Positions 14,366-22,655 of a stretch of DNA of 39,794 bases are shown here, in pieces. How positions within the stretch are numbered: the first letter of the stretch is position 1; every line of letters starts with the position of its first letter. Source of the DNA: Sphingopyxis sp. L1A2A (GTDB lineage: Bacteria > Pseudomonadota > Alphaproteobacteria > Sphingomonadales > Sphingomonadaceae); the NCBI RefSeq assembly GCF_005502465.1, contig NZ_SCOT01000027.1, positions 1 through 39,794 of the forward strand, read 5' to 3'. The position numbers and the translations under genes were made by a program. The notes under the pieces were generated by a model. That model saw only the letters and a list, made by a program, of their open reading frames with translations, was not told where the DNA came from and searched no databases.

Positions 14366-15013
14366 TTATTCCGCCTTTGGGCGCGGCGCGCTGAGGAAGT
14401 CGGCGGCGCTAAAGCCTGCGGGCGCCGCGATCTCGACGATCGGATCCTCGCGCGCGTCATATTCCATGCGCAGCGCGCGCGTGATCACAGCGTGCATGTC
14501 ATAGAGGCAGGTGATGTAGGTGAATTCGAAAATCTGCTCGTCGTCCCAGAAGGTCTTGAGCTTGTCGAAGACCTCGAGCGGGACGCGCCCGCTGGCCTGC
14601 GCGAGGCAGTCGGCATAGGCGAGCACGGTGCGTTCCTGCTCGTTGTAACAGTCGGCGACCTGCCAGTAAGCGATGCCTGCGATCTTCTCTTCGCTGACGC
14701 CAAGGCCGCGGAGCGACTTGCAATGCTGCGAAAAAACGAACTGGCTGCCCTTCACCCAACCGGCGCGCGTCTGGCCCAGCTCGCGCAGCACCGGGTCGAT
14801 CTTGCGCGCCGGATGGCGATAGACCGCGAAGCCGTCGATCGCATGTTTGAAAATGTCGGGCGCGAGCGCGAAGACCGTCCACCAGTCGCCGGGCGTGCCG
14901 GTCGCGGTGCCGGGCTCGGCAACGGGATCGCGTTCGCCGAACAGGCGGTTGTAATAAGCGGTGACGGTCTCGTCGGTGACTTCCGAGCGGGGAACCTGGC
15001 GCAGCACGGGCAT
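14366..15013 (-). CDS. Carboxymuconolactone decarboxylase-family protein
   Basis: 215 residues, helical AhpD/CMD-like fold. RELGQTRAGWVKGSQFVFSQ is followed by HCKSLRGLGVSEEKIAGIAY, which matches the CMD core. FDKLKTFWDDEQIFEFTYIT and CLYDMHAVITRALRMEYD form the C-terminal half. The redox CxxC of AhpD-type peroxidases is absent; one Cys is seen in QHCK. Thus it is more like the non-peroxidase CMD branch found in aromatic and ring-cleavage pathways. TGAGGAG precedes the ATG. It is the last gene of the MFS-SnoaL-CMD run, 11 bp after the SnoaL-like gene. Exact reaction unknown. Confidence 0.85.
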   Translation of the reverse strand: MPVLRQVPRSEVTDETVTAYYNRLFGERDPVAEPGTATGTPGDWWTVFALAPDIFKHAIDGFAVYRHPARKIDPVLRELGQTRAGWVKGSQFVFSQHCKSLRGLGVSEEKIAGIAYWQVADCYNEQERTVLAYADCLAQASGRVPLEVFDKLKTFWDDEQIFEFTYITCLYDMHAVITRALRMEYDAREDPIVEIAAPAGFSAADFLSAPRPKAE

Positions 15014-15024
15014 CGATTTACTCC

Positions 15025-15420
15025 TCAGGCGTTCGCAAATTTGCGGAACTCGGCAACGTGCGCCGAATCGAAATATTCGTCGAGGCGGGTGATCTTCCCA
15101 CTCTCGACCTTGCAGATGATCGCGCAGGGCAGGCGGACCTCGCCATCGTCATGAACGCGCTTGCCCTTCAGGACATGCTGCTGGACGAAGCCGCCGGGAA
15201 AGACGCTGAGCCGGCGGTCGGCATATTCGCGGTCCTTGATCCGCGCGACCATGCCGGTCAGCGTCTGCGCGGTCTGCATGGGCGTGACGATCAGCTCGTC
15301 GGTGTTGTGCCAGATCTCGGCATCGGGGGTGAAGCTGCCCTGCATCGTTTCGATGTCACCCGCTTCGATCGCGTCGAAAAAGCGTTTTGCCATCGCGCGA
15401 ATATCGTCGTCGCTGTCCAT
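15025..15420 (-). CDS. SnoaL/NTF2-like small protein (limonene-epoxide hydrolase / ketosteroid isomerase fold)
   Basis: 131 residues, the size of a single cone-shaped NTF2-like domain. MAKRFFDAIEAGDIETMQGSF then FTPDAEIWHNTDELIV are typical of SnoaL-like proteins, and CAIICKVESGKITRLDEYFD is the conserved C-terminal strand pair. Members hydrate epoxides, isomerise or cyclise small molecules, or only bind them. I take ATG 15420 (MDSDDD); a GTG one codon upstream is possible, with AGAGGATAGG in front. It lies between the MFS and CMD genes with short spacing, so it is a co-transcribed pathway gene. Confidence 0.85.
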   Translation of the reverse strand: MDSDDDIRAMAKRFFDAIEAGDIETMQGSFTPDAEIWHNTDELIVTPMQTAQTLTGMVARIKDREYADRRLSVFPGGFVQQHVLKGKRVHDDGEVRLPCAIICKVESGKITRLDEYFDSAHVAEFRKFANA

Positions 15421-15436
15421 CACCCTATCCTCTCGC

Positions 15437-16732
15437 TCATTCGGCGAAATCCTTGTCCAGGTGCCGCGTCATCGCATATTGCGCGACGCCGGCTGCGACG
15501 GCGAAGGGGATGATCGCCATCAAGGCCCAGCGCAGGCTTTCGTCGCCATATTCGGGTTTCAGTGCGTCGCTGATCATGCCCACGAACAGCGGGCCGAGCC
15601 CTAGGCCGACAATGTTGAACATCAGCATCAGGACCGCCGACGCGGTGGCGCGCGAACGCGGCGCGGTGAGATTCTGGACCAGCGCCAGCGCCGGCGCGAC
15701 ATAGACGATGCACGCGGCCATCGGGACGAGCATCAGCGCGAGCGACAATTGCCAGCTGTCGACCAGCAGCGCCGCGATGAAGGTGGGAATCAGTACCGCG
15801 GCAGCGAACGCCGGTATGGTGCCATAGGCGCGCGGCGATTTGCGCGCCGCGCGGCTGACCAGCCAGCCGCCGCCCAATATGCCGATGCCGAAGGTGATGC
15901 CGGCCGCGGGCGCGAACCAGGTCGCCATCGCGCTGAGCGGCATGCCCTGAACGCGCATCAGGAAGGCGGGAATCCAGTTGAGCATGCCATAGCTGACGAA
16001 AGCCGCCATCCCGCTGCCGATCATGACCATGCGCAGCGAGCGGCGGCGTGCGAACATCGCGAGCGTCTGTCCGATCGGAAGCGGCGTATCGTCCCCCGTC
16101 TGGGCGTCCATCTGACCCCGCGCCGGTTCGCGCACCAGCCAGATAAGCAGCGGTGCGACGACGATGCCGACGGCGCCGATCACTAGAAAAGCCCCGCGCC
16201 AGCCGATGGTCGAGGCCGCCCAGCCGCCGAAAGCGGCGCCGACGAACACGCCGAAGGGGCCGTTCAGCGTGAACAGGCCGATCACCAGCGGCCGCTGCGC
16301 GGGGGGATAATAGTCGGCGAGTACCGACAGCGAGGGCGCGGTGCCGCCAGCCTCGCCCGCGCCGACGCCAAAGCGCATCGCCGCGAGCTGCCAGAAGTTC
16401 GACACCATGCCGCACGCGGCGGTAAAGCCGCTCCACACGACGCACGCGATGCCAATCAGCTTGATGCGGTTCCAGCGGTCGGCGACCATCGCGACGGGAA
16501 CCCCCATCGCGGCATAGAAGAGCGCGAAGGCAAGCCCGGTGAGCAGCCCGAACTGGGTGTCGCTGAACTGCATGTCGGCGCGGATCGGTTCGACGAGAAC
16601 CGACAAGAGCTGGCGGTCGACGAAGTTGATCGTGCCGACCACGAACAGCATGGCGAGTGCGACGTTGCGGCGCGCCGCTAGGCCGCGGTCGGGCGCCGCG
16701 GCGCCTCCATCGAGGGCGGTAGCCTCTATCAT
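15437..16732 (-). CDS. MFS transporter
   Basis: 431 residues with about 12 hydrophobic segments in two halves. After the first segment comes NFVDRQLLSVLVEPIRADMQ; the loop between TM2 and TM3 has VPVAMVADRWNRIKLIG, the MFS motif A. RFGVGAGEAGGTAPSLS is typical of the hexuronate/ACS-like family that includes many aromatic-acid and steroid-related permeases in sphingomonads. ATG 16732 has GGGGAG four bases upstream; a TTG at 16744 falls inside that ribosome site. It heads the MFS-SnoaL-CMD operon behind the degenerate operator at 16774-16789. The likely role is uptake of a pathway acid across the inner membrane. Confidence 0.9.
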   Translation of the reverse strand: MIEATALDGGAAAPDRGLAARRNVALAMLFVVGTINFVDRQLLSVLVEPIRADMQFSDTQFGLLTGLAFALFYAAMGVPVAMVADRWNRIKLIGIACVVWSGFTAACGMVSNFWQLAAMRFGVGAGEAGGTAPSLSVLADYYPPAQRPLVIGLFTLNGPFGVFVGAAFGGWAASTIGWRGAFLVIGAVGIVVAPLLIWLVREPARGQMDAQTGDDTPLPIGQTLAMFARRRSLRMVMIGSGMAAFVSYGMLNWIPAFLMRVQGMPLSAMATWFAPAAGITFGIGILGGGWLVSRAARKSPRAYGTIPAFAAAVLIPTFIAALLVDSWQLSLALMLVPMAACIVYVAPALALVQNLTAPRSRATASAVLMLMFNIVGLGLGPLFVGMISDALKPEYGDESLRWALMAIIPFAVAAGVAQYAMTRHLDKDFAE

Positions 16733-16773
16733 AACTCTCCCCAAAAAAGCGCGAGTCTTCTCGTCCGAAAAAT

Positions 16774-16800
16774 ACTTAGGTATTTAAGTTTCTCTGTCAA
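16774..16800 (-). promoter_or_regulatory. MFS promoter with degenerate operator (copy 5)
   Basis: On the - strand, a perfect -35 TTGACA (16800-16795) precedes a spacer filled by ACTTAAATACCTAAGT (16789-16774). This shares the outer arms ACTTA/TAAGT with operator copy 1 but has a changed centre. The -10 is unclear (AAGTAT or TAAGTA). Lower-confidence member of the operator family. Confidence 0.45.
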
Positions 16801-16830
16801 CGTGCTTTACGATTGACGCAGTGGCGACAA

Positions 16831-16864
16831 GAAAGCCCCCTGTCCGGCGGGACAGGGGGCTTTC
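16831..16864 (-). terminator. Terminator downstream of the TonB receptor gene
   Basis: A 15-bp perfect stem (GAAAGCCCCCTGTCC / complement) with loop GGCG, followed on the - strand by TTGTCG. It lies 45 bp after the TonB receptor stop. The A/T flanks inside the stem give a short U-tract (CTTTCTT) on the - strand, so it fits a rho-independent terminator. Confidence 0.75.
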
Positions 16865-16909
16865 ATTCGTCACGTGCCGATGCCGGAGCGTTTGCTCGGT
16901 GGCGTCGGA

Positions 16910-19270
16910 TCAGAAGCTGGCGCCGAGCGTCAGACCAAAGGTCCGCGGCGCGCCATAGAAGCGCTGGTTGAAAAATTGGGCGGTCGGGGTGAACGCCGCC
17001 ACATAGTGCTTGTTGGTCAGATTCTTGCCCCATAGCATCGCCCGGAAACGCCCATCTTCGCTTTCCCAGCCGACCGAACCATCGACCAGGACGAAATCGC
17101 CCGTCCGTCCGCCCAAATCATTGGCGACGGTCGAATAGGAGATGCTGCGATAGAGCGCCGCCGCGCGGAATGACAGATTGCCGGCGCTGCCGAGCGGCAC
17201 CGTATAGTCGGCTGACACCTGCGTCTGCCATTTGGGCGCACGGACCAACTTCTTATCGGTGTGATCGACATCGACCAGATAGGTGCCGTTCGGCAGCCGG
17301 GTGACGTTGCCGCAAGTCGACGTCGGCGGGGTTGCCGAAGCGGAAGGGCCGTCGATGTCGGCGCAGAAGTCGGTGTATTTGGTATCGAGATAGCCGACAT
17401 TGGCCGACAGCCGGAAATTCTGCGTCGGTTTCAGCGTGGCTTCCAGTTCGATCCCCTGGCTCGTCGCCGAACCGATGTTCAGCTGCGACGTTTCCTGGCC
17501 CGACGCAACATTGGGGTTGGGGAAGAATACGCCGAATTCCAGCTGCTTGAACTTGGTGACGAAGCCGGTGAGGTTGAGCCGAAGCAGATTGTCGAAGAAA
17601 TCGCCCTTGAAACCAGCCTCGAACAGTTCCGACGTATTGTCCTGCGTCGGACCTGCGGTCGTCGTCGTCGCCGATCGGGCGCCGAACCCGCCGCCCTTAT
17701 AACCCTGGCTGTAACCCGCATAGACCATGACATCGTCGGTCAGGCGATAGTCAACCCCGCCCTTGAACGACATCCGGTCGCGGTCGTAGCCCAGCTTGAA
17801 TGCCCTTCCGGCGGCCAGATTGGTGTTGGCGATCGCTTCCATCTCGGCCAGCGACTTGACCACAGAACGCGAGCTGAAAAAGGCGGGTGACAGCAGGGTT
17901 CCGGTCGGATCGCGGAAATAGTCTTTTGATTCCCAGCTCTGCCGGACGCCAAACGTCACGTTCAGCCGGTCGGTGATGCCATAGATTGCCTGTCCGAACA
18001 GTGCCTTGGCCGTATTGTCCTGCGTCACAAAATCCTGGCTGCCGAAACGCAGCGTCGGCGCAAGCAGCACGGGAAGCGTCGGGAAGGCCTGCGCCAACTC
18101 AAAGCTCTGCTTCAGGTAGTAGCCGCCGAAAACGAGGTTGAGGCGCGACAAGGCGTCGTCCCGGTCCGAAAAATCGGATTGCAGGCGCAATTCCTGGCTG
18201 AACTGACGGTGCGATTGAAGGCGAAAAGTAGGAAAAAAGAAGATTTCCGACTGGTCGAAATCGCTGTCGTTGAAATCGTCGGTTTCGATATAGCCGGTGA
18301 TCGACTTGAGCTCGACCGAACCAAGGTCGAGGCCGACATTGCCGATAAAGCCCAGCTGGTCGGTGTCGTGATTGGCGGGGAAATCGCGTCCGATCGTAAA
18401 GGCGCCGTCGTTGGGCTCCTCGAACCGGAAGATCTGCCACAAAAGTTTGGTGCGGTCGGGCGCGGTGTCGCCGCCGGGCGCGCTCGACCGGTCGCGGACC
18501 AAGAAGGCTTTCAGGTTGATGTCCAGATTTTCGGTCGGCGTGAAGACCACGGTGCCGCGCAGGGTCAGCCGGTCCTGCCCGCCGACTTTCTTTCCGTTCA
18601 GGCGATTGGTGAAAAAGCCGTCATAGGTTTCCTTGTTGAGGACGAGGCGGACCGCCAGCGTATCCTGGATGAGCGGCATGTTGACCGCCGCGCGCGCATC
18701 CATGCGCCCGTAATTGCCGACGGTCACTTCCGCCTGCACACCCCAGTCGCGGCCAGGATTCTTGGTATAGGCGGCGATGCCGCCCGCGAGCGAATTCTTG
18801 CCAAACGACGTGCCCTGCGGCCCGCGCAGCACTTCGATCCGGTCGAGATCGAAGGTGTCGAGCATCGTCGCCACCGGTCGCGTCACAAAGACCCCGTCGA
18901 TCGAGATGCCGACCGGGCTTTCCTCGGTCGATTCGATGCCCTGCGCGCCAAGGCCGCGAATGAAAATCGCGGCCGAGTTGGAGAAGGTCGCCACCGGCTG
19001 GATGCTGATGTTCGGCGTCGACGGCGCCAGGTCGGTGATGTCGCGCGCCGCGATCTTGGTCAGCGCCTCTTCGCCAAAGGCTGAAATGGCTTGCGGGACG
19101 TCCTGCAGCGATTCATTCTTGAAGCGCGCGGTGACGATGATTTCGTTGGTGTCGCTGTCGTCGGCGATCGCCGAATCGTCGGCGGCGGCTTGAGCCATCG
19201 CCGGTGCGGCGCAGACAAGCATTGCCATCGTCGCGACGCCGGACAGCAGAAACTGGTTACGAGCCTTCAT
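16910..19270 (-). CDS. TonB-dependent outer-membrane receptor
   Basis: 786 residues. Signal peptide MKARNQFLLSGVATMAMLV with cleavage after APAMAQA; TonB box DTNEIIVTA; plug domain SLQDVPQAISAFGEEALTKI and the plug motif SAAIFIRGLGAQGIE; then a 22-strand barrel ending in GAPRTFGLTLGASF with a C-terminal aromatic. It imports a ligand across the outer membrane using TonB/ExbBD energy. The family seen here (EIIVTA... ARFKNESLQDVP) is the large sphingomonad catabolic group, not clearly a siderophore receptor. ATG 19270 follows GGGAGG; a GTG two codons upstream is less likely. It is divergent from DUF3237/GST across operator copy 6 and a type-2 palindrome. Confidence 0.93.
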   Translation of the reverse strand: MKARNQFLLSGVATMAMLVCAAPAMAQAAADDSAIADDSDTNEIIVTARFKNESLQDVPQAISAFGEEALTKIAARDITDLAPSTPNISIQPVATFSNSAAIFIRGLGAQGIESTEESPVGISIDGVFVTRPVATMLDTFDLDRIEVLRGPQGTSFGKNSLAGGIAAYTKNPGRDWGVQAEVTVGNYGRMDARAAVNMPLIQDTLAVRLVLNKETYDGFFTNRLNGKKVGGQDRLTLRGTVVFTPTENLDINLKAFLVRDRSSAPGGDTAPDRTKLLWQIFRFEEPNDGAFTIGRDFPANHDTDQLGFIGNVGLDLGSVELKSITGYIETDDFNDSDFDQSEIFFFPTFRLQSHRQFSQELRLQSDFSDRDDALSRLNLVFGGYYLKQSFELAQAFPTLPVLLAPTLRFGSQDFVTQDNTAKALFGQAIYGITDRLNVTFGVRQSWESKDYFRDPTGTLLSPAFFSSRSVVKSLAEMEAIANTNLAAGRAFKLGYDRDRMSFKGGVDYRLTDDVMVYAGYSQGYKGGGFGARSATTTTAGPTQDNTSELFEAGFKGDFFDNLLRLNLTGFVTKFKQLEFGVFFPNPNVASGQETSQLNIGSATSQGIELEATLKPTQNFRLSANVGYLDTKYTDFCADIDGPSASATPPTSTCGNVTRLPNGTYLVDVDHTDKKLVRAPKWQTQVSADYTVPLGSAGNLSFRAAALYRSISYSTVANDLGGRTGDFVLVDGSVGWESEDGRFRAMLWGKNLTNKHYVAAFTPTAQFFNQRFYGAPRTFGLTLGASF

Positions 19271-19323
19271 GTTCACCCTCCCATTGAGTGTTGTGCAGCC
19301 GGTCTCGGAAGACTTTCCGATCC

Positions 19324-19338
19324 GTCAATCTGATTGAC
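19324..19338. promoter_or_regulatory. Type-2 palindrome upstream of the TonB receptor
   Basis: GTCAATC-T-GATTGAC is a perfect 7-bp inverted repeat around one base. It shares the core CCGTCAAT...ATTGAC with the 41-bp palindrome at 14236-14276 and is 2 bp from operator copy 6. Two operator types side by side suggest dual control of this divergent promoter. Confidence 0.55.
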
Positions 19339-19340
19339 CC

Positions 19341-19352
19341 TTAGTATACTAA
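19341..19352. promoter_or_regulatory. Palindromic operator, copy 6 (TonB receptor / DUF3237)
   Basis: A perfect TTAGTATACTAA, 41 bp upstream of the DUF3237 ATG. A possible + strand promoter TTGACC (19334-19339) and TATGCT (19359-19364), spacer 19, would hold the operator between the two hexamers. Confidence 0.75.
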
Positions 19353-19393
19353 TGGTTTTATGCTTGTCTATAGGTTGAAGGAGGATTCGTGCC

Positions 19394-19900
19394 ATGAAGG
19401 AAGAAAATCGGGATCAGGGGCCGCCGGCGCTGGCGACCCGCCATCTGTGTATAGTCGAGTTCGAAGTGGGGAGCGGGATCATCGGCATCGGCGCGTCGCC
19501 GTTCGGCGATCAGCGGCTGGGTTATATCAGCGGCGGCCGGTTTTTCGGACCGCGTATCAACGGTATAGTATTGCCCGGTGGTGGCAATTGGTCGCGCAGC
19601 GGGCGGCTTGGTGACAGCGCTTCGGTCGGCACCTTCGATGCCCGCGCGGTGTGGCAGACCGATGATGGCGACCTCATCTATCTCAGCTACACCGGCCGCA
19701 ACATCATTCCCGACGATGTGCGCGCGACCTTCGTCGACCCGGCCGTCCCCGATGCCGACGCATCGCGCTATTATCTGCGAATCGCGCCGGTGTTCGAAAC
19801 CGCGAGCAAGACCTACGACTGGCTGAACGGGGTGCTCGCGGTCGGAGTCGGCGAGCGCACCGAATTCGGGGTGCGCCATGTGATCCATGAGGTGCTGTGA
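19394..19900 (+). CDS. DUF3237 (UPF0311) family protein
   Basis: 168 residues. The family features are clear: a predicted beta-barrel with GYISGGRFFGPRINGIVLPGG split as GGRFFGPRINGIVLPGGGNW, the acidic/polar strand SVGTFDARAVWQTDDGDLIY, and the conserved end YDWLNGVLAVGVGERTE. The function of this family is not established; it often sits in aromatic or steroid-type catabolic clusters. A strong GGAGG lies ~11 bp before the ATG. It is the first gene after operator copy 6 and is followed directly by a GST gene with which it is co-translated. No catalytic residue can be assigned. Confidence 0.85.
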   Translation: MKEENRDQGPPALATRHLCIVEFEVGSGIIGIGASPFGDQRLGYISGGRFFGPRINGIVLPGGGNWSRSGRLGDSASVGTFDARAVWQTDDGDLIYLSYTGRNIIPDDVRATFVDPAVPDADASRYYLRIAPVFETASKTYDWLNGVLAVGVGERTEFGVRHVIHEVL

Positions 19901-19901
19901 G

Positions 19902-20624
19902 GTGATCGACCTCCACTATTCGGCGACCCCGAACGGGCAGAAGATCGCGATCATGCTCGAAGAAATCGGCGAACCCTGTCGCGTCATTCCCTATGATATT
20001 TTCGAGGGCGACCAGCTGTCCGCCGCGTTCGGGCGGATCAACCCGAACCACAAATTGCCTGCGATCGTCGACCAGAATCCGGTCGGTGAGGACCGGCCGG
20101 TGACGGTGTTCGAGTCGGGCGCGATACTCCAATATCTGGCCGAGAAGAGCGGGCGCTTCCTGCCGGCGTCGGGCGCGGCACGGGCGACGGTGCTATCATG
20201 GCTGACCTGGCAGGTTGCGGGGCTCGGGCCGATGAGCGGGCAGGCCAGCCATTTTCTGCGCTATGCCCCCGCCGGGCAGGATTATGCGGTCGAACGCTAT
20301 ACAAAGGAGTTGAAGCGTCTGCTTACGGTGCTCGAAAAGCGGCTGGAGAAGAGCGTCTATGTTGGCGGGGCCGACTATACCATCGCCGACATGGCGATCT
20401 GGCCTGGCCGCGCTTCTGCCTTCGTCATGGGAATGGGGCTCGACGAATGGCCGGCTATGCACGCGTGGTTCGAGCGCATCGGCGAGCGGCCGGCGGTGGT
20501 GCGTGCTATGGCGCGCGACGACCTGAAAGCACCCGCCAAATATATCGGCCGGCACCAGAAACTCGACGACAAGGAATGGTCGAACATGTTCGGCGACGCC
20601 AACCACGCCGCCGCGAAGGATTGA
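19902..20624 (+). CDS. Glutathione S-transferase 2
   Basis: 240 residues from GTG 19902 (MIDLHYSATPNGQKIAIMLEE), one base after the DUF3237 stop. An in-frame ATG at 19887 would overlap that gene by 14 bp. It has the features of the YfcG/YghU-like bacterial GSTs: TPNGQKIAIMLEE at the active-site turn (Thr/Asn rather than Tyr/Ser), NPNHKLPAIVDQNP with the cis-Pro, FESGAILQYLAEKSGRFLP, and VGGADYTIADMAIWPG in the C-terminal domain. This branch often has disulfide reductase or glutathione-lyase activity. It forms a two-gene operon with DUF3237 and is a close paralogue of GST 3 at 20728. Confidence 0.9.
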   Translation: MIDLHYSATPNGQKIAIMLEEIGEPCRVIPYDIFEGDQLSAAFGRINPNHKLPAIVDQNPVGEDRPVTVFESGAILQYLAEKSGRFLPASGAARATVLSWLTWQVAGLGPMSGQASHFLRYAPAGQDYAVERYTKELKRLLTVLEKRLEKSVYVGGADYTIADMAIWPGRASAFVMGMGLDEWPAMHAWFERIGERPAVVRAMARDDLKAPAKYIGRHQKLDDKEWSNMFGDANHAAAKD

Positions 20625-20632
20625 TGCCTCAA

Positions 20633-20721
20633 TTCGTCATTGCGAGGAGCCGGAGGCGACGCGGCAATCCAGAGCGCGGGTAAACCGCCCTGGATTGCTT
20701 CGCTACGTTCGCAATGACGAA
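20633..20721. repeat. Dispersed inverted repeat (TTCGTCATTGCGA type)
   Basis: TTCGTCATTGCGA and its exact complement mark the ends, and inner arms GCGGCAATCCAG / CTGGATTGC pair as well. It fills the gap between the convergent GST 2 and GST 3 genes and slightly overlaps neither start. It is of the kind common as multicopy intergenic repeats in alphaproteobacteria (recalled, not searched). Confidence 0.75.
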
Positions 20722-20727
20722 GGGATA

Positions 20728-21432
20728 TTACCGCGCCGCGTGCTGGCGGTCGCCCCACAGGATCGCGCGATGCTCGTCGGTGAAGCCGGTGAGTCCACCT
20801 TCGATCGTCTCGGCACGCGCGACACCGACCGTCATTCCTTCGGCGACTGCAGGGCGTTCGAGCATCGCGGCACCCCAGCGGTCGACGTTCGGAAAGCGCC
20901 CCGCTTTTTCGATCAGCTGACGGCGCAGATAGGGCAGGGTAGCCATGTCGGCGATCGTATAGTCCGCGCCCGCGAGCCATTCGGCTTCGCCAAGGCGTTT
21001 GTCGATCACCATCATCAGCCGGTCGACCTCGCGCGAATAGCGGGCGATCGCATATTCATGCCGGTCCTTGGCATAATGGGTGAAATGCGCTTCCTGCCCG
21101 AACATCGGGCCAACGCCCGACACCTGGAACATCAGCCATTGCCAGCAGGTCGCGCGCCCCGCCGGATCGGTCGGCACGAACCGCCCGGTCTTTTCGGCAA
21201 GATAGAGCAGGATCGCGCCCGTTTCCCAGAGCGTGAAGCTCGTCCCCTCGGGCCCTTCGTCGTCGACGATCACCGGGGTCTTGTTGTTCGGATTGAGCGC
21301 AAGGAATTCGGGCGTCAGCTGATCGCCCGCGAGGATGTCGATATAGTCTAGCCGCCATTCGAGCCCCATTTCGAGGAGCGCAATCGCGATCTTGCGCGCG
21401 TTGGGGGTGGGGCCGCCATAAAGTGTGATCAT
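20728..21432 (-). CDS. Glutathione S-transferase 3
   Basis: 234 residues from ATG 21432 (MITLYGGPTPNARKIAIALLE). GGGAGG, inside the end of the CaiB gene, is well placed before this ATG, so it is preferred over the ATG at 21471. Features match GST 2: TPNARKIAIALLEMG, NPNNKTPVIVDDEGP, LWETGAILLYLAEKTGRFVP, LAGADYTIADMATLPYL. It starts 4 bp after the CaiB stop and is likely translationally coupled to it. Pairing with a CoA-transferase suggests an enzymatic step, such as thiolytic removal or isomerisation, instead of general detoxification; that is inference. Confidence 0.9.
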   Translation of the reverse strand: MITLYGGPTPNARKIAIALLEMGLEWRLDYIDILAGDQLTPEFLALNPNNKTPVIVDDEGPEGTSFTLWETGAILLYLAEKTGRFVPTDPAGRATCWQWLMFQVSGVGPMFGQEAHFTHYAKDRHEYAIARYSREVDRLMMVIDKRLGEAEWLAGADYTIADMATLPYLRRQLIEKAGRFPNVDRWGAAMLERPAVAEGMTVGVARAETIEGGLTGFTDEHRAILWGDRQHAAR

Positions 21433-21436
21433 CGCG

Positions 21437-22600
21437 TCAAACCTCCCGCCCGAGCCAGCGTTCGAGAACATCGTCCGTATCCTGTCCGACCGTCAGTGGG
21501 GCAGGGCGGCGGACGCTGCCCGGCGTTGCCGACAGCTTCGGAAACACCCCCTGCATCGTGACCTCGCCGAATTCCGCATCGGCGACCGTCACCAGCGCCT
21601 CGCGCGCAGTGAAATGCGGGTCGCGCATCATGTCCTCGGCATCGAAAACGCGGCCCGCGGGAACGCCCGCCTCGACCATCTTCGCTTCCAGCTCCCCGAT
21701 CGTCAGCGTCGCGGTCCATTCGCCGATCAGCGCGTCGAGCTCTTCCTGCCGTACCCCGCGCGCGCGGTGCGTGGCATAACGTTCGTCGCTCGCGAGTTCG
21801 GGCCGCCCCATCGCTGCCGCAAGCCTCGCGAAGACCCCGTCCTGATTGGCGCCGATCAGATATTCGCCGTCGCGGCACGGATAGACATTCGACGGCGCGA
21901 TGCCGGGCAGCGTCGACCCGGTACGGCGGCGCTTCGTGCCGCTGGCCGAATAGTCGGACACGGTCGATTCCATCACCTGCAGCACGGCTTCGTAAAGCGC
22001 GGAGTCGACAATCTGGCCTTCGCCCGTCTTGCTGCGATGATGCAGCGCCGCGAGCGCGCCCATGCAGCCGTAAGTCGCGGCGAGCGTGTCGCCGATCGAC
22101 ACGCCCATGCGCGCGGGCGGCAGGTCGGGATAGCCGACGATGCCGCGCCATCCGCCCATCGCCTCGCCGATGCCGCCGAAGCCCGCGCGCGCCGAATAGG
22201 GCCCCGTCTGTCCATAGCCCGACACGCGCACGACGATCAGCCCGGGGTTGGTCTGGCGCAATTCCGTGGGATCGAGGTTCCATTTCTCCAGCGTGCCGGG
22301 GCGGAAATTCTCGATCAATATATCGGCTTTCGCGATCAGTTCGCGCGCCAGCTGCTGGCCTTCCGCCGAGCGGAGATCGGCGGCGACCGAATATTTGTTG
22401 CGCGCGATCACGCGCCACCAGCTGGGCTTGTCGCCTTGACCCCAGTTGCGCATCTGGTCGCCGGTCTCAGGCGGTTCGAGCTTGACGATCTCGGCGCCCA
22501 TGTCGCCGAGCAGCTGACCGCAGAAGGGACCTGCGATCAGCTGGCCCATCTCGACGACCTTGATGCCTTCCAGCGCGCCCCCGCTGCTCGTATCCGTCAT
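21437..22600 (-). CDS. CaiB/BaiF (family III) CoA-transferase
   Basis: 387 residues. GIKVVEMGQLIAGPFCGQLL at the N-terminus, GAEIVKLEPPETGD, the CoA-binding RNKYSVAADLRSAEG, and ADILIENFRPGTLEKW are diagnostic. The catalytic aspartate is in GQIVDSALYEAVLQ. It transfers CoA between acids through an aspartyl-CoA anhydride; members serve formyl-, carnitine-, bile-acid-, citramalate- and itaconate-type substrates. It is the first gene of a CaiB-GST operon, divergent from the HMG-CoA-lyase-like gene across operator copy 7. A CoA-transferase opposite a 3-hydroxy-3-methylacyl-CoA lyase suggests activation followed by cleavage of a branched hydroxy-acid. Confidence 0.93.
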   Translation of the reverse strand: MTDTSSGGALEGIKVVEMGQLIAGPFCGQLLGDMGAEIVKLEPPETGDQMRNWGQGDKPSWWRVIARNKYSVAADLRSAEGQQLARELIAKADILIENFRPGTLEKWNLDPTELRQTNPGLIVVRVSGYGQTGPYSARAGFGGIGEAMGGWRGIVGYPDLPPARMGVSIGDTLAATYGCMGALAALHHRSKTGEGQIVDSALYEAVLQVMESTVSDYSASGTKRRRTGSTLPGIAPSNVYPCRDGEYLIGANQDGVFARLAAAMGRPELASDERYATHRARGVRQEELDALIGEWTATLTIGELEAKMVEAGVPAGRVFDAEDMMRDPHFTAREALVTVADAEFGEVTMQGVFPKLSATPGSVRRPAPLTVGQDTDDVLERWLGREV

Positions 22601-22655
22601 ATCATTCCTTTCGGGACCGACTCTGATAGAGACGGTTCGCCTCGCTCATGGCTTT

